Of a stretch of DNA of 64,000 nucleotides, positions 17,295 to 26,463 are shown piece after piece; position 1 is the first letter of the stretch, and the number at the start of each line of letters is the position of its first letter. Both the position numbers and the translations under genes were made by a program. Under the pieces are notes generated by a model that saw only the letters and a list, made by a program, of their open reading frames with translations, did no database searches and had not been told where the DNA came from. Origin of the DNA: Prevotellaceae bacterium UBA2852 (GTDB lineage Bacteria > Bacteroidota > Bacteroidia > Bacteroidales > Bacteroidaceae); the NCBI GenBank assembly GCA_002350855.1, contig DEFM01000001.1:7762-71761 (forward strand), given 5' to 3'.

Positions 17295-19202
17295 ATGGAA
17301 GACATTATTCATCTTCTACCAGATTCGGTTGCCAATCAAATTGCAGCAGGTGAGGTGGTTCAGCGTCCAGCTTCTATTGTCAAGGAAATGATGGAGAATT
17401 CCATTGATGCCGATGCGACAGAGGTACAGGTGCTGATAACCGATGGGGGAAAGACCTGTGTGCAGATTATTGACAATGGTAAGGGTATGTCTGAAACTGA
17501 TGCAAGAATGTCTTTCGAACGTCATGCGACCAGTAAAATTAATAAGGCAACTGATTTGTATGATCTCCACACGATGGGATTCCGCGGAGAAGCACTCGCT
17601 TCAATTGCTGCTGTCGCACAAATTGACTTGAAAACACGAAGGGCTGAAGACGAACTGGGAACACATATAGAAATAGCAGGGTCGCGTGTTGAACGTCAGG
17701 AGCCTGTGGCGTGCGCTGTAGGTAGTAACTTCTCTGTCAGAAACCTTTTCTACAATATACCAGCACGTCGAAAGTTCCTCAAGACTAATCAAACGGAACT
17801 TAACAATATAGTTTCTGATTTTCAGCGTATAGCACTTGTCTATCCGTCAATATCTTTCACTCTTGTTCATAATGGAACAGAGGTGTTTAAGTTGAGGAGT
17901 ACAACTCTAAGACAGAGGATTGTAGATGTTTTTGGAAAGAAAATCAACGAATCGCTGCTTCCAGTTGAAGTTGATACGTCTTTAGTAAGAATCTCTGGTT
18001 ATGTTGCTACACCTGAAACTTCACGAAAGAAAGGATCAAATCAGTTCTTCTTTGTAAACGGACGCTATATGCGTCATCCGTACTTTCATAGTGCTGTGAT
18101 GCATGCCTATGAAAACCTGATCCCTGCAGGAGAGCAAGTTTCATATTTCCTCTATATCTCTGTCCCCACAGATACGATTGATGTTAATGTCCATCCAACA
18201 AAGACTGAGATAAAGTTCGATAATGAACAGCCTATATGGCAGGTGATTGCTGCTGCAGTGAAAGAGGCTTTGGGAAAATACAGCAGCGTGCCAACGATAG
18301 ATTTTGATACTGTGGATCGCCCTGATATTCCAGTTGCGGGAGTGGGGAATACTGTGGTAAAGTTGCCTGAAAGCAATGCATCTGCATACAATCCATTCCA
18401 TTCTCAGCGTCCTTCTTATAAACCCCAATCTACCGAATGGGAAAAACTGTATAAGGGATTAGAGACGTTTGAACGTGATAAGAACGAAAGCAAACCAAAA
18501 ATTGATAGCCTTGTCAGACCGGAAGAGGAATATGTTCTCGATAGTTTGCTGAACCGCTCGCAGGAATCGCAACAATCCTCTATCTGGAATACTGAAACAG
18601 ACAAACAGGAAGATTTTAAGAGTGAGTTTGCAGATGTGGCGCAATGTCCGCATTTCCAATATAAAGGCAAATATATTATCACTCCTTCCATACATGGTGT
18701 CCTTGTGGTTGACCAGCATCGTGCGCACGTGCGCGTGCTATACGATACATATTTAAATAAGATAGCTAATCATAGCCATGTGACGCAGGGATTACTCTTC
18801 CCGGAAATAGTCCAGTTTACTACCAAGGAGGCTCTATGTGTTGACAATATCTTCTCAACACTCGAAAGTCTAGGTTTCGATATCTCAAATCTGGGAGGAG
18901 GCTCTTATAGCATAAATGGAGTACCAAATGATATAGAAGGACTTAATCCCACTACATTGTTACATGATCTTGTCTATGCTGCTCTTGAACATGGCGAAGT
19001 CATCAGCGATGAGGTTAATCAGGCCGTTGCTCTTGCAATGGCACAATCTGCTGCGATTGTCTATGGACAAGTCTTAACAGATGAAGAAATTGTTAAATTA
19101 TTAGAACAATTATTCCAATTGTCTACTCCTTTAAGGACTCCAGACGGGAAAATAGTCTTCACAGTGATAGAACATAGGAACATAGAGAAGATGTTCAATT
19201 GA
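17295..19202 (+). CDS. mutL: DNA mismatch repair protein MutL
   Basis: A 635-residue MutL. The GHKL ATPase motifs are clear: KEMMENSIDADATEVQV, QIIDNGKGM, ATSKI and GFRGEALASIAAV, then the MutL transducer domain with FFFVNGRYMRHP and DVNVHPTKTEIKF. A linker (about 345-450) is variable. The C-terminal dimerisation/endonuclease region starts near residue 455. At the position of the metal-binding motif DQHA(x)2E(x)4E it reads DQHRAHVRVLYD (residues 473-484): the first Glu is Val and the last is Asp. The protein works with MutS in strand-specific repair; whether it nicks DNA itself is open. Confidence 0.95.
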   Translation: MEDIIHLLPDSVANQIAAGEVVQRPASIVKEMMENSIDADATEVQVLITDGGKTCVQIIDNGKGMSETDARMSFERHATSKINKATDLYDLHTMGFRGEALASIAAVAQIDLKTRRAEDELGTHIEIAGSRVERQEPVACAVGSNFSVRNLFYNIPARRKFLKTNQTELNNIVSDFQRIALVYPSISFTLVHNGTEVFKLRSTTLRQRIVDVFGKKINESLLPVEVDTSLVRISGYVATPETSRKKGSNQFFFVNGRYMRHPYFHSAVMHAYENLIPAGEQVSYFLYISVPTDTIDVNVHPTKTEIKFDNEQPIWQVIAAAVKEALGKYSSVPTIDFDTVDRPDIPVAGVGNTVVKLPESNASAYNPFHSQRPSYKPQSTEWEKLYKGLETFERDKNESKPKIDSLVRPEEEYVLDSLLNRSQESQQSSIWNTETDKQEDFKSEFADVAQCPHFQYKGKYIITPSIHGVLVVDQHRAHVRVLYDTYLNKIANHSHVTQGLLFPEIVQFTTKEALCVDNIFSTLESLGFDISNLGGGSYSINGVPNDIEGLNPTTLLHDLVYAALEHGEVISDEVNQAVALAMAQSAAIVYGQVLTDEEIVKLLEQLFQLSTPLRTPDGKIVFTVIEHRNIEKMFN

Positions 19203-19502
19203 CAAACTTTAGTAAATAATTCTTAAAAATGCAATAAAAATCATAATTATTGGCTTTTTTTATGGCAGAAAAGCGTAAATAACACAAAAAAATGCCTTGA
19301 AAATGTTAAAAATGTAATAATTTTTCAAAAAACCTTGCACTATATTCTAAGAAAACACTAATTTTGCAGCGGAAATAGGCGGATTGTGTCCCTATTTATG
19401 CAGATTTGAGCAAATAATAGATGTCATCAATTCCCCCTATACAATATTAATAATAGAAATAGATTAAGAATAATTTTATTGTTTTATTAAAAAAAAGTAT
19501 TT
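19203..19502. other. AT-rich intergenic region between mutL and the OmpA-family gene
   Basis: This 300-bp stretch carries no plausible reading frame. It contains the OmpA promoter (19335-19366) and a predicted leader of about 130 nt that is very A/T-rich and poorly structured apart from short runs of A and T. Confidence 0.6.
19335..19366 (+). promoter_or_regulatory. Promoter of the OmpA-family gene
   Basis: TTG (19335-19337) followed after 21 bp by TAATTTTG (19359-19366). The start point would lie near 19373, giving an unusually long leader of about 130 nt for this genome. Confidence 0.7.
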
Positions 19503-20675
19503 ATGAAAAAGTTAATGATTGCGCTGGCATTCGCTGGCTTTGGAACAGTAGCATCTAATGCTCAAGTTTCAATCGAAGCACCTTCTAAGTACACTGTTGC
19601 AACAAACTCTTTCTGGAGCAACTGGTATATTCAGCTTGGTGTTGACATGACTGTTCAGAACCCTTACGGTTCACGTTTCTTCGGTGACGGTGAAAACGAT
19701 TTCCACGCTGGTCGTACTTATGGTGTTGACCTTGCTATCGGTAAGTGGTTCACTCCTGGTCTCGGACTTCGTTTGAAGGGCAACTGGGAAAATGGTGCAT
19801 TCTATCGTGCATTCCGCAACTATGATCACGTAACACTTACTCCTGATGGAGCAAAGGGTGGTTATGCAGCTATCTACGGTGATGTTCAGTTCAACCTCAG
19901 CAACCTCTTCTGTGGTTACAACGAAAGCCGTGTATGGAACCTCATCGCTTATCCACGTGCTGGACTTGTACGCGACTTCTCTGTTCCTGCAAGTGAAACA
20001 TTCTCACCAGTTCTTGGTGTAGGTGTTGAAAATACTTGGCGTCTTGGCAAGCGTGTAGGTCTCTACTTGGACGTTGCTTACAACTTCTTAGCTAACGGTA
20101 GTGGTGGAAGCGCTCTTAGCACTGACGGTTACGTAGCAGTTGACTTCGGTGTTCAGTTCAACCTTGGCAAGGCTAACTTCGACAAGGCTGTTACTCTCGA
20201 CCAGTACAACGCTCTCGCAGCAGCTAGCGACGCAGCTCTTGCACGTCTCCGCGCTGACCTCGACCGCGAAAAGGCTATCAATGCTGACCTCCGTGCACAG
20301 CTCGCTAAGTGGGCTAACCACAAGTGCGAAGGCCGTAACATCGACGGTGGCTATGTAGCAAGCGCAGCAACTTCTGTATTCTTCGATATCAACTCTTCTA
20401 AGCTGAATTCTAAGAAGGACATCATCAACCTCGAAGCAATCGCTGCTACAGCTAAGGCTTCTGGTGCTAAGGTTGTCGTAACTGGTTATGCAGATAGCAA
20501 GACTGGTTCTGACGCTTACAACCAGCAGCTCTCTGAAGCTCGTGCACAGGCTGTTGCTGACGAACTCGTTGAACTCGGTGTAAACCGTGACAACATCGAA
20601 GTTGTTGGTAAGGGTGGTGTAGCTGACGTTGAGCCATACAACCTCAACCGTCGTGCAGTTGTTGAACTCAAGTAA
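19503..20675 (+). CDS. OmpA-family outer-membrane protein
   Basis: A 390-residue outer-membrane protein. Signal peptide MKKLMIALAFAGFGTVASNAQ (1-21); residues about 35-230 form an eight-strand OmpA-like barrel (YIQLGVDMTVQNPYGSRFFG; VGLYLDVAYNFLANGSG; VAVDFGVQFNLGKANF); a helical linker (about 240-275) follows; the C-terminal OmpA peptidoglycan-binding domain (about 285-390) contains TSVFFDINSSKLNSKKD and SEARAQAVADELVELGVNRD. Codon use is strongly biased to a small set, unlike neighbours, and there is a single strong promoter and terminator, so it is probably among the most abundant proteins. It anchors the outer membrane to peptidoglycan. Confidence 0.93.
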   Translation: MKKLMIALAFAGFGTVASNAQVSIEAPSKYTVATNSFWSNWYIQLGVDMTVQNPYGSRFFGDGENDFHAGRTYGVDLAIGKWFTPGLGLRLKGNWENGAFYRAFRNYDHVTLTPDGAKGGYAAIYGDVQFNLSNLFCGYNESRVWNLIAYPRAGLVRDFSVPASETFSPVLGVGVENTWRLGKRVGLYLDVAYNFLANGSGGSALSTDGYVAVDFGVQFNLGKANFDKAVTLDQYNALAAASDAALARLRADLDREKAINADLRAQLAKWANHKCEGRNIDGGYVASAATSVFFDINSSKLNSKKDIINLEAIAATAKASGAKVVVTGYADSKTGSDAYNQQLSEARAQAVADELVELGVNRDNIEVVGKGGVADVEPYNLNRRAVVELK

Positions 20676-20710
20676 TTTTGAGATCAGACAATATCACAAA
20701 TAATTAATAC

Positions 20711-20742
20711 AAGGTGCTACCGTTTGGTGGCACCTTTTTTTT
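20711..20742 (+). terminator. Intrinsic terminator after the OmpA-family gene
   Basis: AAGGTGCTACC (20711-20721) and GGTGGCACCTT (20726-20736) form an 11-bp stem with a GTTT loop, followed by a run of T. Confidence 0.92.
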
Positions 20743-20876
20743 ATGCCCATTTGTTCTTCGAGTTGTTTCTTTGTAAGCATTTGTTCTTAGGGTAGTGTGT
20801 TCCATGCCTGACTATGATAAATACAGTATTTTATCTCGTTTTTTTGTAAAATAGGTGTAAAAAATAGTCTTTATAA

Positions 20877-20907
20877 TTTGCCATATGGAAAAAAAGTTGT
20901 AACTTTG
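20877..20907 (+). promoter_or_regulatory. Promoter of the tRNA-Pro/tRNA-Val unit
   Basis: TTTG (20877-20880), 19-bp spacer, TAACTTTG (20900-20907), a perfect consensus, ending 28 bp before the tRNA-Pro 5' end. Confidence 0.88.
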
Positions 20908-20935
20908 CATCGCTTTTGAGAAACAGAGCACCATT

Positions 20936-21008
20936 CGGGGTATAGCGCAGTTGGTAGCGTTCCTGGTTTGGGACCAGGCGGTCGCGTGTTCGAGTCACGC
21001 TGCCCCGA
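20936..21008 (+). tRNA. tRNA-Pro (anticodon TGG)
   Basis: Acceptor CGGGGTA pairs with TGCCCCG plus discriminator A; anticodon stem-loop CCTGG-TTTGGGA-CCAGG gives anticodon TGG; the T-arm has GTTCGAGTC. No encoded CCA. Nine bp separate it from tRNA-Val. Confidence 0.96.
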
Positions 21009-21017
21009 CTTTTTTTA

Positions 21018-21092
21018 GGGCGTTTAGCTCAGCTGGTTCAGAGCATCTGCCTTACAAGCAGAGGGTCGGCGGTTCGAATCCGTCAACGCCCA
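21018..21092 (+). tRNA. tRNA-Val (anticodon TAC)
   Basis: Acceptor GGGCGTT pairs with AACGCCC plus A; anticodon stem-loop TCTGC-CTTACAA-GCAGA gives anticodon TAC; the T-arm has GGTTCGAATCC. No encoded CCA. Shares a transcript with tRNA-Pro(TGG). Confidence 0.96.
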
Positions 21093-21093
21093 C

Positions 21094-21140
21094 AAAGCAA
21101 AGAGGAATAGAAATCATTTTCTATTCCTCTTTGCTTTTAT
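21094..21140 (+). terminator. Terminator after the tRNA pair
   Basis: A long hairpin: AAAGCAAAGAGGAATAGAAA (21094-21113) pairs with its complement starting at 21117 around a TCA loop, ending in TTTT. It is unusually long (about 20 bp) and nearly perfect, and begins 1 nt after the tRNA discriminator region. Confidence 0.88.
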
Positions 21141-21226
21141 TGTTTATACTCTTTTATATGGTATTATCGTTATTATATAGTATTATTGTGAAAGGATTCA
21201 ATTCTATTTGTGAACGATATTGCTTT

Positions 21227-23269
21227 TTATTTACTAACGATATAGCGTTTGCCTTTCTTTCTTTCGATGATAATACGATGGTTGTTTCCTGATTCCTGTG
21301 ATACCATACGTCCGCTTAGGTCGTAAAAAATATCCATCTTATTGTTATGGTTGTTAATACTTTCAATTCCTGTATAGTAATCTTTTGGCAAAACTGTTAT
21401 TATATGATCTTTGTCTTCATATATTACCACTGTAGAATCCGTAAACAGGTCAATATCATTGATTATTCGCAGATGGTATTTCCCCGCTTTTACACCTTTT
21501 AAAGGTGTGCGGCTAAAAGAACGGTTAACAGTCATTCTTGATTCAATAAACAGACCTTGCTGATTGATTATTATTGCCTGTTGCGATTCATCTGATGTGA
21601 TATCGATATCGTTTGGATGTGGTACCAGACAAACGTAGAAACGTCCGCTGTATTCGTCTCCTGTATTAGAAATGTCAAAACTGTATTCAACAGGTTGGTA
21701 CAGGACAATACTGTCAGGAAAGCTAACATTGCTAACGTTGAGGTTGGCTTGTGCGCTTCCAGGTATGGACAAAAATACGTTTTCTTGGGTTATATTACAA
21801 TCCAAATAATTGGGCGTCCCAACCATTGTACGTGCTTCAACCCATTTGCTCTCGCTGTCAAATACAGGAATGATACGGTATTTCCCTTCTGTAATTGATT
21901 TTGGGATACTAATGGATAATGTGTCTGTGTATGATGTATCTGTTAGTTCTTCGATTTCAAAATGACGATTATATGTATAAAGTAATGCCGTTGGAGAATT
22001 AGAGTTGTATGGCATTAAAGCAATGGCGACTTTGCCATTGTGTTCTTTCCAGTCCAGATTGGCGAGGTTGTGAACTACAATGTCGTATGTGGCATTGCGT
22101 TGACCAGAAGATTGTTTTTGATTGCCATCTATAAATCCGATGTGCGAAAAGCCATAGAATGCTTTGTCGCTTATATCTATATCTGAAGATTCTGCAAGAT
22201 AGGAAGGTCTTATTCCGATATGAAGAGCTTGTAGTACGTTCATTCCACGTTCTGGATTGTTTTTGTCAAACCATTCTGGCATATCAGGGGAGAGATAGTC
22301 AAAGTTCAGGTAGCAGTCCCCTTCACCGTATCTGTTGCCGAGGTTCACGTGGAAAAGTCCTTGTGAATCATAGCCGTCACAAGTGAATGTATGTGCCAGA
22401 GTAGCAGACCAGCCACCAACAATCATAGGACGTCCGTCGCTAAGCTCGGTGTACATGATGGAATCCCATTCAGCTGTGCGGTAAAAGTTGCGGAATACCA
22501 TCTGAACACTAGGGTCGTAGTCAAAATATTTAGTTAAAGCAATGGGTTGGCGCACGATACTTGATGCGCTGGAAGATATTCCGTAGCGGGTGTTTACTGC
22601 GATTCCGCAATCAGAGAGTAACAACGCTACTGCATCTGCTTGTTTTTTGGTATATTCTCCGTCGTAATTATTGAGAATGTTGTCCCAGTCGTATGTATGG
22701 TCAGAGAAATTGGCGGTTAAGGTTTGTCTGCAACCTAGGGAGTCTGTGTAAGTGTTTGTTCCGTAGCCTTTTACTGGCCAATTCCAATAGTTCATGACTT
22801 CCGCCATAGCGTTAGCCACACAGCCTGAAACGCAGTGTTTCCCATTCAATAATGGACATTGATTGTTGAATGGCTCTTCTTGATGGTATAAAGTGCCCAG
22901 CAGCGGTTCAACAGCTTCTTTAACTCCAGCTGGTCGTACGGATTGAAAACTACTATGGCTGTTTACTTGTTTTTGAAGATTCCTGTCCATTATTTCCAGG
23001 AGAGCACAAAATACCGGTAATTTTTGAGCTTCGGCAAATGAACCGCCATTGCTGTATCCTAACAATGCAGGTTGGCTGGCGTTGGCTGGCGTAAGGATAA
23101 AGCCAGCAGGCGAATCGAAAGCGTAAAGATTGTTCGATTCGTATGCCAGATTGAGTTTGGTTATGTGTAAACGCTGCCTCGCTTCACGCACACTTAGGCG
23201 TTGTGCTTGCATAGTATAATATGAAAGCATAAATAGTAGTGTGAGAATTAAGCGGGGGTGTGTCTTCAT
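21227..23269 (-). CDS. Secreted cysteine protease, streptopain family C10
   Basis: A 680-residue exported protease of the streptopain/interpain A/PrtT family. Signal peptide 1-22; a Spi-like inhibitory propeptide (about 25-115, with GFILTPANASQPALLGYSNG); mature catalytic domain about 120-335. The catalytic Cys is residue 150 (HCVSGCVANAMAEVMNYW) and the His is residue 293 (SATLAHTFTCDGYD). The usual HVNWGW block reads HVNLGNRYGEGDCYLNFD, so the conserved Trp residues are absent. The long C-terminal part (about 340-680) has beta-sandwich repeats and ends DLSGRMVSQES...YIVSK, like the secretion/sorting tails of Bacteroidetes. It overlaps the upstream ThiE-like gene by 4 nt (ATGA). Confidence 0.9.
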   Translation of the reverse strand: MKTHPRLILTLLFMLSYYTMQAQRLSVREARQRLHITKLNLAYESNNLYAFDSPAGFILTPANASQPALLGYSNGGSFAEAQKLPVFCALLEIMDRNLQKQVNSHSSFQSVRPAGVKEAVEPLLGTLYHQEEPFNNQCPLLNGKHCVSGCVANAMAEVMNYWNWPVKGYGTNTYTDSLGCRQTLTANFSDHTYDWDNILNNYDGEYTKKQADAVALLLSDCGIAVNTRYGISSSASSIVRQPIALTKYFDYDPSVQMVFRNFYRTAEWDSIMYTELSDGRPMIVGGWSATLAHTFTCDGYDSQGLFHVNLGNRYGEGDCYLNFDYLSPDMPEWFDKNNPERGMNVLQALHIGIRPSYLAESSDIDISDKAFYGFSHIGFIDGNQKQSSGQRNATYDIVVHNLANLDWKEHNGKVAIALMPYNSNSPTALLYTYNRHFEIEELTDTSYTDTLSISIPKSITEGKYRIIPVFDSESKWVEARTMVGTPNYLDCNITQENVFLSIPGSAQANLNVSNVSFPDSIVLYQPVEYSFDISNTGDEYSGRFYVCLVPHPNDIDITSDESQQAIIINQQGLFIESRMTVNRSFSRTPLKGVKAGKYHLRIINDIDLFTDSTVVIYEDKDHIITVLPKDYYTGIESINNHNNKMDIFYDLSGRMVSQESGNNHRIIIERKKGKRYIVSK

Positions 23270-23874
23270 TCACTTAATGAACGTAAAATGCGGAAATGTG
23301 ATATGAGTTCATCAAAAGATGAAGAACTGTGGTAGTTGAATCTTGTCCAAATGTCACCAAGTACTGCAGCTCCTCCAAATCCTAATTTTTGTGCTAAACC
23401 TATATTGTTGGCTGTTATACCTCCAACAGCAATGACTTTTTTGTCAATCACGCCCTTGGCGTTTGCTTCTTCCAGTTCTGTGGGGGTAAAAGGAGACTGG
23501 TGACTTTCCTTTGATATGCTGTCAAAGACAGGGCTGAGAAACAAGTAGTTGTATTTCTTTTTCGATTCGGCGACTTCTTCAAGGCTATGGCAAGTGCGTG
23601 ACAAATGTCCTTTGTAGTTCTTAGGCGCAACAGGATTACGCTGATTGAGGTGAATTCCCATCAGACCAAATTCCTGCTTGAGATAGAAATGGTCATGTGT
23701 TACGATACGTTTGTGCCACTTCTTGTCAATAAGCTTTAGCAGGCGCTCGCAGAATATAGGTTCACTGTTGGGCTTGCGAATATGTAAGATGTCCAAGCCT
23801 TCCTCAAACAGTGTGTTAACAATAATATGTTCCTCCACGAAGAAAGTAGGAGGTGTTAGCAAAATCAATTTCAT
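23266..23874 (-). CDS. Thiamine-phosphate synthase/TenI-like TIM-barrel protein
   Basis: A 202-residue protein of the ThiE/TenI superfamily. The start MKLILLTPPTFFVEEHIIVN is placed at 23874; the longer open frame upstream runs through the divergent lepA promoter and is rejected. Recognisable blocks are LDILHIRKPNSEP near 30, RIVTHDHFYLKQEFGLMGIHLNQ (the ThiE region binding the pyrimidine), YLFLSPVFDSISKESHQSPF (near 120) and VIAVGGITANNIGLAQKLGFGGAAVLGDIW. ThiE joins HMP-pyrophosphate and thiazole phosphate; TenI homologues act as aromatases. No thi genes are nearby, so the true reaction is uncertain. It is translationally coupled to a secreted protease. Confidence 0.83.
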   Translation of the reverse strand: MKLILLTPPTFFVEEHIIVNTLFEEGLDILHIRKPNSEPIFCERLLKLIDKKWHKRIVTHDHFYLKQEFGLMGIHLNQRNPVAPKNYKGHLSRTCHSLEEVAESKKKYNYLFLSPVFDSISKESHQSPFTPTELEEANAKGVIDKKVIAVGGITANNIGLAQKLGFGGAAVLGDIWTRFNYHSSSSFDELISHFRILRSLSE

Positions 23875-23890
23875 TTCTATTGAATTTTCG

Positions 23891-23898
23891 CAAAGGTA
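23891..23898 (-). promoter_or_regulatory. -7 element of the ThiE-like/C10 protease operon
   Basis: The minus strand reads TACCTTTG 17 bp before the ATG at 23874, giving a very short leader. It faces away from the lepA promoter, and the two overlap within 50 bp. Confidence 0.6.
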
Positions 23899-23907
23899 AA
23901 GAGTTTT

Positions 23908-23939
23908 TTTGAGAATATGAAATAAAATACGTAACTTTG
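23908..23939 (+). promoter_or_regulatory. lepA promoter
   Basis: TTTG (23908-23911), 20-bp spacer, TAACTTTG (23932-23939), ending 19 bp before the ATG at 23959. Confidence 0.83.
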
Positions 23940-23958
23940 ACCCGAAAAAGTGAAAATA

Positions 23959-25746
23959 ATGAACAATATACGCAATTTTTGCATAATAGCACATATAGAC
24001 CATGGTAAATCCACTCTTGCAGACCGTTTGCTTGAGCGCACCAATACAATCAAGGTGACAGAGGGGCAGATGCTGGATGATATGGATCTGGAGAAAGAAC
24101 GTGGTATTACCATTAAGAGTCATGCTATTCAGATGGAATATGAATATAAGGGAGAAACTTATATTCTGAATCTTATAGATACTCCGGGACACGTAGACTT
24201 CTCGTATGAGGTTTCGCGTTCTATTGCTGCATGTGAAGGTGCTCTTCTTGTGGTTGATGCTACACAGGGCGTACAAGCCCAGACAATCAGTAACTTGTAC
24301 ATGGCAATTGATCATGATCTTGAGATAATCCCTGTTATCAATAAGTGTGATATGCCTAATGCTATGCCCGAGGAAGTGGCAGATGAAATTGTTGATCTCA
24401 TAGGTTGTGATGTCAACGATATTATTCTGGCTTCAGGTAAGACAGGGCAGGGAGTTGATGACATCCTCAGTGCTGTGGTAGAAAGAATTCCCGCACCTAA
24501 GGGTGATCCGGATGCTCCTTTGCAGGCACTTATTTTTGATTCTGTGTTCAATAGCTTCCGCGGAATAATCGCCTATTTCAAGATTGTGAACGGTGAGATG
24601 CGTCCAGGTCAGAAGGTACGATTCATCAATACCAAGAAAGAATATCAGGCAGAAGAGATTGGTGTCTTGAAAATGGATATGCATCCACGTAATATGTTGG
24701 GTACCGGAGATGTTGGCTATATTATCACGGGTATCAAGAATGCGGTGGAAGTAAAGGTGGGCGATACCATCACCACTGTTGCCAATCCTGCAGACAAGGC
24801 CATTGAGGGTTTTCAGGAAGTGAAGCCAATGGTGTTCGCTGGTGTGTATCCCATTGAGACAGAGGACTATGAAAACCTTCGTGCATCGCTTGAGAAACTC
24901 CGTCTTAATGATGCGTCTTTGTCGTTCCAGCATGAATCATCTGCTGCTCTTGGATTTGGATTCCGTTGTGGTTTCTTGGGACTCCTCCACATGGAGATTG
25001 TTCAGGAACGTCTTGACCGCGAATTCGATATGGATGTGATAACCACTGTGCCCAATGTTTCATATATGGTATATGATAAACATGGTGAGGCTCAGGAGGT
25101 GCATAATCCCAGTGGCATGCCAGATCCTACATTGATAGAACATGTGGAGGAACCATATATACGCGCAACAATCATAACCACATCCAGTTATATAGGTCCG
25201 ATTATGACCTTGTGCCTGAGTAAGCGTGGTGAGTTGGTTAAACAAGAGTTTATTGCGGGAAACAGAGTTGAAATCCAGTTCCTTATGCCACTTGGTGAGA
25301 TTGTCATTGATTTCTACGATAAACTTAAGAGTATAAGCCGTGGCTATGCTTCTTTTGATTATCACCCTGCGGGATTCCGTCCCTCAAAGCTCGTAAAACT
25401 CGATATTCTGCTTAACGGTGAAAGCGTGGATGCTTTGTCCACTTTAACTCATGTGGATAATGCCGTGACTTTGGGACGCAGGATGTGTGAGCGCCTTAAG
25501 GAACTTCTTCCCCGCCAGCAGTTCGACATTGCCATACAGGCTGCGATAGGAGGAAAGATTATTGCCCGTGAGACAGTTAAGCAGGTGCGTAAGGATGTAA
25601 CTGCGAAATGCTATGGTGGTGACGTGAGTCGTAAGCGTAAATTGCTTGAGAAGCAGAAGCGAGGAAAGAAACGCATGAAGCAGATCGGAAATGTTCAGGT
25701 GCCTCAAAAGGCCTTCCTTGCCGTTCTTAAACTTGATGGAGACTGA
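23959..25746 (+). CDS. lepA: Elongation factor 4 (LepA)
   Basis: A 595-residue translational GTPase of normal length. G1 is [10 protein letters not shown]3 DTPGHVDF, G4 NKCD; domains II and III follow, and the LepA-specific C-terminal domain has [19 protein letters not shown] and ends [20 protein letters not shown]. The ATG at 23959 gives [19 protein letters not shown], the family's usual start; the GTG three codons earlier is less likely. LepA acts on ribosomes during elongation or assembly. recR follows after 48 bp. Confidence 0.97.
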   Translation: MNNIRNFCIIAHIDHGKSTLADRLLERTNTIKVTEGQMLDDMDLEKERGITIKSHAIQMEYEYKGETYILNLIDTPGHVDFSYEVSRSIAACEGALLVVDATQGVQAQTISNLYMAIDHDLEIIPVINKCDMPNAMPEEVADEIVDLIGCDVNDIILASGKTGQGVDDILSAVVERIPAPKGDPDAPLQALIFDSVFNSFRGIIAYFKIVNGEMRPGQKVRFINTKKEYQAEEIGVLKMDMHPRNMLGTGDVGYIITGIKNAVEVKVGDTITTVANPADKAIEGFQEVKPMVFAGVYPIETEDYENLRASLEKLRLNDASLSFQHESSAALGFGFRCGFLGLLHMEIVQERLDREFDMDVITTVPNVSYMVYDKHGEAQEVHNPSGMPDPTLIEHVEEPYIRATIITTSSYIGPIMTLCLSKRGELVKQEFIAGNRVEIQFLMPLGEIVIDFYDKLKSISRGYASFDYHPAGFRPSKLVKLDILLNGESVDALSTLTHVDNAVTLGRRMCERLKELLPRQQFDIAIQAAIGGKIIARETVKQVRKDVTAKCYGGDVSRKRKLLEKQKRGKKRMKQIGNVQVPQKAFLAVLKLDGD

Positions 25747-25794
25747 TCCCCTTCTTGATAGATATATTGTTAAAGGAAAGATTGTAATAGTAAA

Positions 25795-26409
25795 ATGACA
25801 CAGCAGTATTCTTCCGTCTTGCTCTCAAGGGCAGTAGACGAGTTCGCTAAACTCCCAGGCATTGGACGTAAAACCGCCTTGCGGCTGGTGTTGCATCTGC
25901 TGAAGATGGAAGAAGGCTCGGTTGATGTGTTTGCCCAGAGTATTACGACTCTTCGGCACGAAGTGAAACATTGCAAAGTGTGTCACAATATCAGTGATGA
26001 CGAAGTCTGCAGCATCTGTTCCAACTCCATGCGTGACGCGTCAACGATATGTGTTGTTGAGAATTTTCAGGATGTTCTTGCAATAGAGTCCACAACTCAG
26101 TTTCATGGACTTTACCATGTGTTGGGAGGGGTGATTTCTCCCATGGATGGAATTGCGCCATCAGACTTGGAAATACAGTCGCTTGTGGATAGAGTCCAGG
26201 AAGGAGGAGTGAAAGAAGTTATATTGGCATTGAATTCCACCATGGAGGGCGATACCACAAACTTCTTTATATACAGGAAACTGCAAGACTTTCCGTCTCT
26301 GAAGATATCTACTCTGGCACGTGGCATTTCAGTGAATGACGAGCTTCAATATACAGATGAGGTCACTTTGGGACGTTCGATTATAGGACGTGTCCCCTTT
26401 ACAGTATAA
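25795..26409 (+). CDS. recR: Recombination mediator protein RecR
   Basis: A 204-residue RecR, close to the usual 200. It has the helix-hairpin-helix start ([20 protein letters not shown]), a zinc finger [16 protein letters not shown] (four Cys, about residues 58-73), a Toprim domain with [13 protein letters not shown] and the C-terminal Walker-B-like [19 protein letters not shown]. It loads RecA on SSB-coated gaps with RecO and RecF. Downstream are a membrane protein and a glycosyltransferase in the same direction. Confidence 0.97.
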   Translation: MTQQYSSVLLSRAVDEFAKLPGIGRKTALRLVLHLLKMEEGSVDVFAQSITTLRHEVKHCKVCHNISDDEVCSICSNSMRDASTICVVENFQDVLAIESTTQFHGLYHVLGGVISPMDGIAPSDLEIQSLVDRVQEGGVKEVILALNSTMEGDTTNFFIYRKLQDFPSLKISTLARGISVNDELQYTDEVTLGRSIIGRVPFTV

Positions 26410-26463
26410 TACGCAAAAACGATTGTTAGAATACACACATTTGAATTTATTTAGTTTTAGTCA

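Noticed and set aside
23875..24315. N-terminal extension of the ThiE-like gene
   Set aside because: It would run through the start of lepA and both divergent promoters; the ThiE homology begins at 23874.
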